This document shows, in pieces, positions 17,631-26,832 of a stretch of DNA of 64,000 nucleotides. Location of the stretch: NCBI GenBank assembly GCA_016220085.1, contig JACRIN010000025.1, forward strand, positions 37,461 to 101,460. Reading direction: 5' to 3'. The DNA is from Planctomycetota bacterium (GTDB lineage Bacteria; Planctomycetota; UBA1135; GCA-002686595). How positions within the stretch are numbered: the first letter of the stretch is position 1; every line of letters starts with the position of its first letter. A program made the position numbers and the translations under genes. The notes beneath the pieces were generated by a model. That model made no database searches. It saw only the letters and a program-made list of their open reading frames with translations, and was not told the origin of the DNA.

Positions 17631-18830
17631 ATGCAGCGAGCTGACCTCCTCGTCGTCGGCGGCGGCATCGTCGGGCTCGCGACGGCCCAGCGCTACGGGT
17701 TGCGTCATCCGGGCGCGCGCGTGGTCGTGCTCGAGAAGGAGCGCGCGGTCGCCGCGCACCAGACCGGTCACAACTCCGGCGTCATCCACTCGGGGCTCTA
17801 CTACAAGCCCGGGTCGCTGAAAGCGCTGAACTGCCGGCGCGGCAAGCGCATGCTCGAGGACTTTTGCCGCGAGGAAGCGTTGCCGTTCGAGCTCTGCGGC
17901 AAGGTCGTCGTCGCGGTCGACGCGAGCGAAGTGCCGCGGCTCGAGAAGCTCGAGGAACGCGGCCGCGCGAACGGCGTCGACTGCACGCGCATCGATCTCG
18001 CGCGCTTGAAGGAGCTCGAGCCGCACGTCGCGGGCGTCGCCGCGTTGCACGTGCCGGAGACCGGCATCGTCGACTACACCGCGGTGTGCGTGCGGCTCGC
18101 CGAGCACGTCGCTCGCGCGGGCGGCGAGGTCGTGACGAACGCGAAGGTCACGGCGTTGCGGGCCGAAGCCGGCGACGTCGCCGTCGCGAGCACCGCGGGC
18201 GATTTCTCCGCGCGCGCGGTGATCAACTGCGCGGGCCTGCACTCCGATCGCGTCGCCGAGCTCGAGCGCGGCGAGCGGCCCGCGCGCATCGTGCCGTTCC
18301 GCGGCGAGTACTGGGAGCTCGCGCCCGAAGCCGCGCACCTCTGCAAGCACCTGATCTACCCGGTGCCCGACCCGAGCTTCCCGTTCCTCGGCGTCCACTA
18401 CACGCGGATGATCCGCGGCGGCGTCGAGTGCGGGCCGAACGCGGTGCTCGCGCTCGCGCGCGAAGGCTATCGCTGGTCCGACGTGAACCTCGCGGACCTC
18501 TGGGACGTGTTCTCGTACGGCGCGTTCTGGAAGCTCGCGGCGAGGCACCACCGCACCGGCGGCATGGAAGTCTGGCGCTCGCTGTCGAAGCGCGCGTTCA
18601 CGCGCTCGTTGCAACGGCTGATCCCCGAAGTGCGCGAAGAGCACCTGCGGCCCGCGCACGCCGGCGTGCGCGCGCAGGCGCTCGCGCCCGACGGCGCGTT
18701 GGTCGACGATTTCCTGATCCGGAAGGGCGAGCGCATCCTGCACGTGTGCAACGCGCCGTCGCCGGCGGCCACTTCTTCGCTCTCGATCGGCGAGACGCTG
18801 GTCGACGAGCTCGCGGAGTTCTCGCGATGA
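17631..18830 (+). CDS. lhgO: FAD-dependent L-2-hydroxyacid oxidase (LhgO family)
   Basis: 399 aa. The DAO/LhgO signature is clear: LLVVGGGIVGLATAQRYGLR (~6-25, FAD dinucleotide loop), GHNSGVIHSGLYYKPGSLKA (~46-65), FRGEYWELAPE, and the C-terminal HVCNAPSPAATSSLSIGETL. Known members oxidise L-2-hydroxyglutarate to 2-oxoglutarate with electrons to the quinone pool. In this operon, after the L-lactate-forming step, oxidation of L-lactate or another L-2-hydroxyacid is a reasonable inference but not shown. It overlaps the next gene by 4 bp. Confidence 0.88.
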   Translation: MQRADLLVVGGGIVGLATAQRYGLRHPGARVVVLEKERAVAAHQTGHNSGVIHSGLYYKPGSLKALNCRRGKRMLEDFCREEALPFELCGKVVVAVDASEVPRLEKLEERGRANGVDCTRIDLARLKELEPHVAGVAALHVPETGIVDYTAVCVRLAEHVARAGGEVVTNAKVTALRAEAGDVAVASTAGDFSARAVINCAGLHSDRVAELERGERPARIVPFRGEYWELAPEAAHLCKHLIYPVPDPSFPFLGVHYTRMIRGGVECGPNAVLALAREGYRWSDVNLADLWDVFSYGAFWKLAARHHRTGGMEVWRSLSKRAFTRSLQRLIPEVREEHLRPAHAGVRAQALAPDGALVDDFLIRKGERILHVCNAPSPAATSSLSIGETLVDELAEFSR

Positions 18831-19918
18831 GCGTCCCGGAGTTCACCACGTACCCCGTCGAGCGTCTGCACGAGTTCTCGGTGCGCACGTTCGTCCATTT
18901 CGGCGTGCCGAAGCAGGACGCGCGCGTCGCGGCGGACGTGCTCGCGCTCGCCGACCTGCGCGGCATCGACTCGCACGGCGTCGCGCGGCTGCACACGTAC
19001 TTCGAGATGCTGACGCTCGGTCGGATCAATCCGCGTTGCAAGCCGCGCGTCGTCCGCGAGACGCTCTCGACCGGCACCGTCGACGGGGACAACGGGCTCG
19101 GGCTCGTCGTCGGGCCGTTCGCGAACCGAATCGCGATGGACAAGGCCGAAGAGGCGGGCAGCGGCTGGATCAGCGTCCGCAACACCAATCCCTACGGCAT
19201 CGCGGGCTACTACGTGCTCGAAGCGTTGAAGCGCGACTTGATCGGTTGGGCGATGACCAACACGACCAAGCTGGTCGCGCCGCTCTGGGGCGCCGAGCGC
19301 ATGCTCGGCACCAATCCGATCGCGATCGCGTTCCCCGGCAAGGAAGAGCCCGCGATCGTGATCGACCTCGCGACGTGCGCCGCGGCGTACGGCAAGGTCG
19401 AGATCGCGAAGCGGCACGGCACGCCGATCCCCGACGGCTGGGCGATCGATCGGGACGGTCGCGCGACCACCGATCCGCAGGCGATGATCGACGGCGGCGC
19501 GATCCTGCCGCTCGGTTCGGAGCGCGAACGCGGCGGGCACAAAGGCTATTGTCTCGCGCTGATGGTCGACGTGCTCTCGGCGGTGCTCTCGGGCGCCAAC
19601 TGGGGTCCTTTCGCGCCGCCGTTCGCGCTGCGCCAGGAGACTCCCGCGCGTTCGGTCGGATTGGGCATCGGCCACTTCTTCGGCGCGATGCGCATCGACG
19701 GGTTCATCGACCCCGACGAGTTCAAACGCCAGATCGACGACGTCGTGCGCACGTTCCGCGCGACCAAGCCCGCGCCCGGCACGAGCGGACCGCTCTTGCC
19801 CGGCGATCCCGAGCGCGAGGCCGAGCTCCTCCGCAAGACGGACGGCATCCCGCTGGTCGGCCCCGTGATCGACGACCTGCGCGACATCTCCAGGCACACC
19901 GGCATTCCCTTCGACTGA
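18827..19918 (+). CDS. Ldh_2 family NAD(P)-dependent malate/L-lactate-type dehydrogenase
   Basis: 363 aa with the Ldh_2 landmarks: RGIDSHGVARL (~46), DGDNGLGLVVGPFANRIAMD, VRNTNPYGIAGYY (~121), MLGTNPIAIAFPG, and the GGHKGYCLALMVDVLSAVLS segment (~236). Family members reduce or oxidise 2-oxo/2-hydroxy acids such as malate, lactate, ureidoglycolate and sugar keto-acids. Coupled by a 4-bp overlap to the LhgO-type gene; together they could channel L-lactate to pyruvate, or act on a side product of deoxy-sugar acids. Specificity is undetermined. Confidence 0.9.
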   Translation: MSVPEFTTYPVERLHEFSVRTFVHFGVPKQDARVAADVLALADLRGIDSHGVARLHTYFEMLTLGRINPRCKPRVVRETLSTGTVDGDNGLGLVVGPFANRIAMDKAEEAGSGWISVRNTNPYGIAGYYVLEALKRDLIGWAMTNTTKLVAPLWGAERMLGTNPIAIAFPGKEEPAIVIDLATCAAAYGKVEIAKRHGTPIPDGWAIDRDGRATTDPQAMIDGGAILPLGSERERGGHKGYCLALMVDVLSAVLSGANWGPFAPPFALRQETPARSVGLGIGHFFGAMRIDGFIDPDEFKRQIDDVVRTFRATKPAPGTSGPLLPGDPEREAELLRKTDGIPLVGPVIDDLRDISRHTGIPFD

Positions 19919-19946
19919 GAGTTCCACAGACCCCGAGAGGTCCCCG

Positions 19947-21989
19947 ATGAAGTCCCTGCTGATCCCGCTGCTCGCGTTGTGCGCTCTCTCTTGCGAATCG
20001 ACGCGCAGCGTGCACCGTGCGTTCCCCGAACCGATGACGCAGGACGAGCGCATGGCGTGGTGGCGCGACGCGCGCTTCGGCATGTTCATCCACTGGGGTC
20101 TGTACGCGATCCCCGCGGGCGAGTGGAACGGCAACAAGGGCCACGGCGAGTGGATTCGCGAGACCGCGCAGATCCCGGTCGACACCTACGAGAAGTTCCA
20201 GCCGCAGTTCAACCCGGTGAAGTTCGACGCCGACGCGTGGGCGCAAATGGCCGCCGACGCGGGGATGAAGTACCTGGTGATCACGTCGAAGCACCACGAC
20301 GGTTTCGCGCTCTTCGATTCGAAGGAGACCGACTGGGACGTGATGAACACGCCGTTCGCGTGCGACGTCTTGAAGGAGCTCTCCGAAGCCTGCGCGCGCC
20401 ACGGCGTCCGTTTCTGCACGTACCACTCGATCATGGATTGGCACCATCCGGACTACCTGCCGCGGCGCGCGTGGGAGAGCCGGCCGGCGGCGGGCGCGAA
20501 CTTCGAGCGCTTCGAGAAGTACCTGCACGCGCAGGTCTCCGAGGTGATCGAGAAGTACAAGCCGGGCGTGATGTGGTTCGACGGTGAGTGGGAGAGCACG
20601 TGGAGCCACGAGCGCGGCGTCGCGCTCTACCAGCTCTGCCGCAAGCTCGCGCCCGCGATGATCGTCAACAATCGCGTCGACGTGTACCGCGGCGGGATGG
20701 GCGGCTTCTCCGACTCCGATCAAGCGGTCGGCGACTTCGCGACGCCCGAGCAGGAGATCCCGGCGACCGGCATGCCCGGCGTCGACTGGGAGTCCTGCAT
20801 GACGATGAACGACCACTGGGGCTTCAATCGCGTCGACCAGAACTTCAAGTCGACCGAAGAGCTGCTCCAGAACGTGATCGACATCGCCTCGAAGGGCGGG
20901 AACTACCTCCTGAACGTCGGACCGCGCGCGGACGGCACGTTCCCGCCGGAGTCGGTCCAGCGCCTCGCCGAGATCGGCGCGTGGATGAAGCAGAACGGCG
21001 ACGCGATCCACGGCACGACCGCGAGCGTGTTCGACGCGCTCGACTTCGGCCGCTGCACGGTGCGCGTCGGCGCGCGGAAGACCAAGCTCTTCCTGCACGT
21101 CTTCGATTGGCCGGAGTCGCGCGAACTCGTGCTCGCCGGCCTCGGCAACAAGCCGCGGCGCGCGTACTTGCTCGCCGATCCGAAGCACGAGCTCAAGGTG
21201 ACCTCCGGCGACGGCCAAGTCGTCGTGCGCGTGCCCGAAGCACCGCTCGATCCGATCGCGACGGTGGTGGTGCTCGAGGTCGACGGCGCGCCGATCGTCT
21301 ACAAGGCGCCGGTGCTGGAGGCGGAGTCGAGCGAGTTCGTGCGCGGGCTCGAAGTGCGGCTCGCGGTGACCAATCCGGCGCTCGACGTGCGCTACACGCT
21401 CGACGGCAGCGATCCGGTCAAGGGTTCCAAGCGCTTCACCGGCCCGGTGACGCTCAGCGACTCCGCGACGGTCAAAGCGCGGCTCTTCCACGACGGCAAG
21501 GCGGTCAGTCGGACGACCGAGCGGCATTTCGAGCGCGTCGTGCCGTCGCCCGCCGTCGAGGCGGCGCCGAGCGAGAGCGGGCTCTTCGTCGAGCGCTTCG
21601 CCGCGGACTGGGACGCGATCCCCGCGGACCTCACGGGGCTCGCGGCGGAGCGCACGTCGGTCGCGACCGGCGTCACGCTCGCGGGCGCGCGCGACGAGCA
21701 CGTCGCGTTGCGCATCAAGGGCTTCGTCGACGTGCCGGCGGACGAGCTCTATCGCTTCGCGCTGACCAGCGACGACGGTTCGAAGCTCTGGATCGACGGC
21801 GCGCTGGTCGTCGACAACGACGGCTTGCACGGCGCGATCGAGAAGCAGGGCGCGCGCGCGTTGGCGAAGGGGCTGCACGCGATCGAGGTCGTGTGGTTCA
21901 ACAAGTCGGGCGGCGCGGAGCTGCGCCTGCGCTGGGCGCAACCGGGCGCGCCGTTCGCGGCGATCCCGGAGAGCGCGTTCAAGCACTGA
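19947..21989 (+). CDS. alpha-L-fucosidase (GH29), lipoprotein with chitobiase-like and PA14 domains
   Basis: 680 aa. A lipoprotein signal (LLALCALSC, Cys16) is followed by a GH29 barrel (~31-370): ARFGMFIHWGLYAIPAGEW, KHHDG at 115-119, nucleophile Asp212 in VMWFDGEW. The C-terminal half carries a chitobiase C-terminal-like unit (RYTLDGSDPV) and PA14 (TSDDGSKLWIDG, VDNDGLHGAIEKQG). Start ATG at 19947 follows AGAGGTCCCCG. Being inside the fucose operon, it supplies substrate outside the cell. It has a complete GH29 core and is closer to canonical fucosidases than the copy at 2073-4244. Confidence 0.93.
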   Translation: MKSLLIPLLALCALSCESTRSVHRAFPEPMTQDERMAWWRDARFGMFIHWGLYAIPAGEWNGNKGHGEWIRETAQIPVDTYEKFQPQFNPVKFDADAWAQMAADAGMKYLVITSKHHDGFALFDSKETDWDVMNTPFACDVLKELSEACARHGVRFCTYHSIMDWHHPDYLPRRAWESRPAAGANFERFEKYLHAQVSEVIEKYKPGVMWFDGEWESTWSHERGVALYQLCRKLAPAMIVNNRVDVYRGGMGGFSDSDQAVGDFATPEQEIPATGMPGVDWESCMTMNDHWGFNRVDQNFKSTEELLQNVIDIASKGGNYLLNVGPRADGTFPPESVQRLAEIGAWMKQNGDAIHGTTASVFDALDFGRCTVRVGARKTKLFLHVFDWPESRELVLAGLGNKPRRAYLLADPKHELKVTSGDGQVVVRVPEAPLDPIATVVVLEVDGAPIVYKAPVLEAESSEFVRGLEVRLAVTNPALDVRYTLDGSDPVKGSKRFTGPVTLSDSATVKARLFHDGKAVSRTTERHFERVVPSPAVEAAPSESGLFVERFAADWDAIPADLTGLAAERTSVATGVTLAGARDEHVALRIKGFVDVPADELYRFALTSDDGSKLWIDGALVVDNDGLHGAIEKQGARALAKGLHAIEVVWFNKSGGAELRLRWAQPGAPFAAIPESAFKH

Positions 21990-21997
21990 GCGCCGCC

Positions 21998-24283
21998 ATG
22001 TTGCTCCGCAGCGGAATCGCGGTGTGCGTGCTCGTCGTCGCGGCGTTCGCCGGAGCGCCCGGCGGCCCGAGCGGCGTTGGCGAGCCCGGCGCAGCGGACG
22101 CGCCTAGCGCAGCGGGCACAGCGCGCTCGGCGGTTCCGTCCGCGGAGCTCGTTGCGACGGTGCGCGCATTGCCGGTGCTCGATCCGGCGCGCACGCGGGT
22201 CGCCGGCGACTGGCTGCTCGCGACCGAGCCCGCGCCGACGCGCGTCGGTCGTTCGGCGGACGGGCGCGAGCTCGTGCTCGCGAACGGGCTGGTCGCACTG
22301 ACGTGGCGGGTCGAGCCCGGCGTCGCGCGCGTCGCGTTCGACGAGCTGTCGAGCCGACGCTCGCTGCTGCGCGCGGTCGAGCCCGAGGCGCGCGTGACGA
22401 TCGACGGCGTGACGCACGACGTCGGCGGCCTGGTCGCCGGCGCGGAGCAGGATCGTGCGTTCCTGCGCCTCTCCGATCGCGAGCGACTGGCGCTCGATCC
22501 GGCGGCGCTCGCGTGCGAGGCGCTGACGATCGGCAAGCCGGTCGCGCCGTTCGGCTGGAAGCGCGTGAGGCACGCGGAGGAGCGTGCGTGGCCGCCGCCG
22601 GGCGTCGCGCTCGACTTCCGCTATCGCTCGAGCGGCGCGAAGCCGTTCGTCGTGCACGTGCGCTACACGATGTACGACGGCCTGCCGTTGGTCGAGAAGT
22701 CGCTCGAGATCGAGAACGTCGGCGCGGAGGTCTTCGTGCTCGACGCGCTCGAGGTCGAGCGGCTCGCCGCGGTCGAGTCGATGTCGCCGGTCGAGACGCC
22801 GGGCACGTTCGGACGGCCGGACCTCGACGTGTTCTCCGACTACGCGTTCGGCGGCGGCGACCTCGCGTCGACCAATCGCGTCGCGCGCTGGCTTCCGGAC
22901 CCGCGCTACGGCACGCAGGTCAACTATCGCCTCCAGACGCCGTGCTTGCTGGTGTGCGCGCCGCCGCGCGGTCCCAGCATCGGGCTCGACGCCGGCGACA
23001 GCGAGAGCTCGTTCCGGGTCTTCGAGCTCGCGTGCGATTCGAGCGAGCGCGAGCGCCGCGGCCTGACGATTCGCCGCGCGTTCCGCACGCTCGCGCCGTG
23101 GTGCACCGAGAACCCGTTGATGCTCCATTGCACGCGCTCGGACGACGCGGGGGTGTTCGACGCGATCGACCAAGCGGCCGCCGTCGGTTTCGAGATGGTG
23201 ATCCTGTCATTCGGCTCCGGCTTCGATCTCGAGAGCACCGATCCGGCGGTCACGGCGCGCGCGAGGGAGTGGGTGCGACGCGCCACGGAGAAGAAGATCG
23301 AGATCGGTAGCTACTCGCTGCTCTCGAGCCGTTCGATCGGACCCGAGACCGACGTGATCGATCCCGCGACGTCGAAGCCGGGCGGCGCGATGTTCGGCAA
23401 CGCGCCGTGCCTCGGCAGCGCGTGGGGCGAGAGCTACTTCCGTCGGCTGCTCGACTTCCACTCGGAAGTCGGCTTCACGCTGCTCGAGCACGACGGCAGC
23501 TATCCGGGCGACTTCTGCGCGTCGACGAGCCACGCGCACCGCGGCTACGACGATTCGCAGTGGACGCAGTGGCAGACGATCGCGCACTTCTACGGTTGGG
23601 CGCGCGAGCGCGGCATCTACCTGAACGTGCCCGACTTCTACTACCTCGCGGGCTCGTCGAAGTGCGGCATGGGCTATCGCGAGACCAATTGGTCGCTGCC
23701 GCGCGAGCTCCAGATCCTCCACGCGCGCCAGAACATCTACGACGGCACGTGGGAGAAGACTCCGTCGATGGGCTGGATGTTCGTGCCGCTGGTGCAGTAC
23801 CAAGGCGGCGGCGCGGCGGCGACGATCGAACCGCTCGACCAGCACCTCGACGCGTACGAGCAACACCTCGCGACCAACCTCGGCGCCGGCGTGCAGGCTT
23901 GCTATCGCGGGCCGCGGCTCTTCGACACCGAACGGACGCGCGAGCTCGTCGCGCGCTGGGTCGCCTTCTTCAAGCGCCACCGCGCGATCCTCGAGTCCGA
24001 CCTGATCCACGTGCGCCGTCCGGACGGTCGCGACCTCGACGTTTGGCTGCACGTCAACCCGAAGCTCGGCGAGCGCGCGCTCGCGATGTTCTTCAACCCG
24101 ACCGAGGCTCCGCTCGCGCGCAAGCTGGAACTGCCGCTGTACTATGCGGGCCTCGCGGGCTCGATCCACGTCGCCGAGCGCGACGGCGCCGCGCGCGAGC
24201 TCGAACTCGGTCCCACCTCCGCCGCCGAACTCGACGTCACCTTGCCGCCCGGCGGGATCACGTGGTTCGTCTTCACCCCATGA
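21998..24283 (+). CDS. secreted glycoside-hydrolase-like protein (alpha-galactosidase-like TIM barrel), uncharacterised
   Basis: 761 aa with a signal peptide (IAVCVLVVAAFAGAPGG). An N-terminal beta-sandwich half (~40-340) has KPFVVHVRYTMYDGLPLVEK, as in the supersandwich of GH36-type enzymes. A barrel-like half (~370-700) contains CTRSDDAGVFDAIDQAAAVG, FEMVILSFGSGF, and the acidic LLEHDGSYPGDFC (~497) with DFYYLAGSSKCGMGYRETNW; the Asp in EHDG would be a candidate catalytic acid. I do not recognise a characterised family. It lies 8 bp after the fucosidase and overlaps the next gene by 4 bp, so its substrate is probably another linkage in fucose-containing glycans. Confidence 0.75.
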   Translation: MLLRSGIAVCVLVVAAFAGAPGGPSGVGEPGAADAPSAAGTARSAVPSAELVATVRALPVLDPARTRVAGDWLLATEPAPTRVGRSADGRELVLANGLVALTWRVEPGVARVAFDELSSRRSLLRAVEPEARVTIDGVTHDVGGLVAGAEQDRAFLRLSDRERLALDPAALACEALTIGKPVAPFGWKRVRHAEERAWPPPGVALDFRYRSSGAKPFVVHVRYTMYDGLPLVEKSLEIENVGAEVFVLDALEVERLAAVESMSPVETPGTFGRPDLDVFSDYAFGGGDLASTNRVARWLPDPRYGTQVNYRLQTPCLLVCAPPRGPSIGLDAGDSESSFRVFELACDSSERERRGLTIRRAFRTLAPWCTENPLMLHCTRSDDAGVFDAIDQAAAVGFEMVILSFGSGFDLESTDPAVTARAREWVRRATEKKIEIGSYSLLSSRSIGPETDVIDPATSKPGGAMFGNAPCLGSAWGESYFRRLLDFHSEVGFTLLEHDGSYPGDFCASTSHAHRGYDDSQWTQWQTIAHFYGWARERGIYLNVPDFYYLAGSSKCGMGYRETNWSLPRELQILHARQNIYDGTWEKTPSMGWMFVPLVQYQGGGAAATIEPLDQHLDAYEQHLATNLGAGVQACYRGPRLFDTERTRELVARWVAFFKRHRAILESDLIHVRRPDGRDLDVWLHVNPKLGERALAMFFNPTEAPLARKLELPLYYAGLAGSIHVAERDGAARELELGPTSAAELDVTLPPGGITWFVFTP

Positions 24284-26733
24284 TGCACACGCTCGCGAAG
24301 CTCGCCGTTGCTTGCGCGCTCGTTCCGATGCTGTTCGCGCACACCGCGCGCGCCCAAGGCGTCGAGCGCGTGCTCGTCGACAAGAAGCGCGTCGCCGATG
24401 TGCAGTTCCACGGCACGCCGTGGTCGGTGATCAAGGGCGGCGGCATCGAGGGCGCGGGTCGACAGAACCAGGTGTACACGAGCTTCGAGGTCGCCGCGGG
24501 CGATTGGCACGCGAGGCTGCGGCTCTCGGTCGGCGAACTCGGCGACAAAGGGAGCGGCTTCGCGTTCGCGGACGACGCGTTCCTCGGATTCGACGCGCAC
24601 GGCAAGAAGCTCTTCGTCGACGGCGCGCGCTTCGGGGGCAAGGTCTTCGAGATCGCGGATGCGACGCGCGTCTGGGAGCCCAACCGGCCGTTCACGCTCG
24701 ACGTCGCGCGGCGGGGGAGCAAGGTCAGCTTCGCGATCGACGAGAAGCCGCTCTACGAGCTCGACTTCCACGACGGTCCGGTCGGTCGGATGGCGGTCCA
24801 CCCGGGCGACACCAGTCTGCGCCTCTTCGAGTGGCGCGTGATCGGCTCGGTCGCCGCGCGCAAGCAGTCGCCGGACGTCGAGGCGCTGCGCGAGCCGATC
24901 GATCGCGCGATCGAGCGCGGCGTCGCGTTCCTGCTCTCCGTGCAACAGCGCGACGGCTCGTGGTCGAGCGGCCAACCGCAGTACGTCTCCGGACAGACCG
25001 CGCTGTCGCTCTACGCGCTCATCAAGAGCGGCCTCGCTCCGACCGAGCCCGCGCTCGCCCGCGCGCTGCGCTTCGTCGACGCGCACCCGCCGTTCGACAC
25101 GTACAGCATCGGGCTCGCGTTGATCGCGTACGAGGCGACGCACGACCCGAAGTACAAGGATCGCATGCGGCCGTTGGTGAAGCAGTTGCTGCAGAACCAA
25201 CGCCAGGGGCTGTGGAGCTATCCGACCGGCTTCGACGGCCGGCGCTGGAACAGCGACCTCGGCGGCGTCGATCTCTCGAACTCTCAGTACGCGGTGCTCG
25301 GCCTGCGCGCGGCGAGCGCGGCGGGCATCGAGATCCCGCCGAAGACATGGGTAGATCTGATCGACAACGTGCTGCGTCTCCAGGAAGCGCCGAAGTCGAT
25401 CGACGTCGCGCTCGCCGACGGCGAGACCGGCACCGGCAAGCGCACGATCGCGGGCTTCGGCTACAACTTCGACTCGCCCCCGAAGGGCTCGATGACGTCG
25501 GCGGGCATCTCGGCGCTGGTGATCGCGCGCGACGCGCTCGGCTCGAAGCTCGCCGGCGCGCAAGCCGCCGAGGTGCAGCAGAGCATCCAGATGGGCGTCG
25601 CGTGGCTCGGCCACTACTTCCGCGCCGACGCGCACCCGTTCGGCGACGAACCGTGGCTCTTCTACTGGCTCTACGGCGCCGAGCGCGTCGGCAGCCTGCT
25701 CGACGTCGACGAGTTCGGCGCGCACCGGTGGTACCTCGAAGGCGCGCGCTTCTTGATCGGTCGCCAAGGCGGCAACGGCGAGTGGGCGAGCAACGCGGGC
25801 GGCAACGTCCGGCCGCAGGAGACCGATACGTGCTACGCGCTGCTCTTCCTCGAGCGCGCGACGGCGCAGCGTCCGACCACCGCGGGTGCCGAGCGCTCCT
25901 TCTTCGAGCCGAAACGCGAGGTGCAGGACGACGTGCGCATCGCGTACAGCGGCCGCGGCGCTTTCGAGTTCTGGCTCGGCGGCTTCGGCGACCGTGTGCT
26001 CGCGGAGCACGGCGGCGGCGAGCTCGCCGGCCTGCGCATCGCGTATGTCGACTACGTCTGCGAGGGCCGCGTGCTCGCGCACGTCGTCGGCGATCCGAGC
26101 CGTCCGTGGAAGGACGAACGCTTCCGCGCGAAGTTCGACCTGATCTATCCCGGCGAGTATCCGGTGGTCGCGCGGGTCTACCTCGTCTCGCCCGAGGCGC
26201 CCGCGGACGCGACGGAAGCGACGCGCTCGATCGAGTCGGGCGTCGTGCGCGTGCGTTCGCTCGGGACGTCGGCGCCGTGGCTCGACGAGCTCGTCGACTT
26301 GCGCGCGCGGAACCTGCTGGTCGACAAGGGGATGACGCTGACGCCGAGCTCGATCAACGGCGAGGACCAACCGCATCGCGCGTTCGACGGGCTCGAGGGC
26401 TCGCGGTGGATGTGCAAGAACGACGATCCGACGCCGACGTTGATCGTCGAGCTCGCGAAGCCGGTGCAAGGGAGCGAGCTGCGGCTCTTCTCGCACTGCG
26501 CGTCCGCGCGGCTGCGCGGCCAGCACGACGTGATCCGTCGCGTCAGCGTCCGCGTCAACGGCGCGAAAGACCTGCTCGAAGGCATCGCAGGCCTGGACGA
26601 GCTCCAACCGTTGGTGATCCCGCTCGGACGCAGCACCACGGTGCACCGCCTCGAGATCCGCATCCTCGATCGCATCCCGGGCACGGCGTGGCCGGGCTAC
26701 GCGGGCTTCACCGAGATCTCGCTCTTCAAGTGA
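24280..26733 (+). CDS. secreted squalene-cyclase/prenyltransferase-like toroid protein
   Basis: 817 aa, ATGATG start (the first ATG overlaps the upstream stop). A signal peptide ends near AHTARAQG. Residues ~27-195 are a LamG/DUF1080-like beta-sandwich. Residues ~205-540 hold repeated QQRDGSWSSGQPQYVSGQTA-type units (RQGGNGEWASN; NQRQGLWSYPTG; SNSQYAVLGLRAA) of the squalene-hopene-cyclase alpha/alpha toroid, without the DXDD acid motif of cyclases. The C-terminus (~665-817) is discoidin-like (AFDGLEGSRWMCKNDDPTPT). Such exported toroids are abundant in planctomycetes and their function is unknown; in this operon a glycan-binding role fits. Last gene of the rightward operon. Confidence 0.85.
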   Translation: MMHTLAKLAVACALVPMLFAHTARAQGVERVLVDKKRVADVQFHGTPWSVIKGGGIEGAGRQNQVYTSFEVAAGDWHARLRLSVGELGDKGSGFAFADDAFLGFDAHGKKLFVDGARFGGKVFEIADATRVWEPNRPFTLDVARRGSKVSFAIDEKPLYELDFHDGPVGRMAVHPGDTSLRLFEWRVIGSVAARKQSPDVEALREPIDRAIERGVAFLLSVQQRDGSWSSGQPQYVSGQTALSLYALIKSGLAPTEPALARALRFVDAHPPFDTYSIGLALIAYEATHDPKYKDRMRPLVKQLLQNQRQGLWSYPTGFDGRRWNSDLGGVDLSNSQYAVLGLRAASAAGIEIPPKTWVDLIDNVLRLQEAPKSIDVALADGETGTGKRTIAGFGYNFDSPPKGSMTSAGISALVIARDALGSKLAGAQAAEVQQSIQMGVAWLGHYFRADAHPFGDEPWLFYWLYGAERVGSLLDVDEFGAHRWYLEGARFLIGRQGGNGEWASNAGGNVRPQETDTCYALLFLERATAQRPTTAGAERSFFEPKREVQDDVRIAYSGRGAFEFWLGGFGDRVLAEHGGGELAGLRIAYVDYVCEGRVLAHVVGDPSRPWKDERFRAKFDLIYPGEYPVVARVYLVSPEAPADATEATRSIESGVVRVRSLGTSAPWLDELVDLRARNLLVDKGMTLTPSSINGEDQPHRAFDGLEGSRWMCKNDDPTPTLIVELAKPVQGSELRLFSHCASARLRGQHDVIRRVSVRVNGAKDLLEGIAGLDELQPLVIPLGRSTTVHRLEIRILDRIPGTAWPGYAGFTEISLFK

Positions 26734-26832
26734 GCGAGCGCGCGGCCCGGCCGTGCGGCGCCGTGTTCGAGCGGGATCAGGCTTCCGATCGTCGCGAGGC
26801 GCTTCTCGGTTCGGCGGAGCGTTCGGAGCGTG

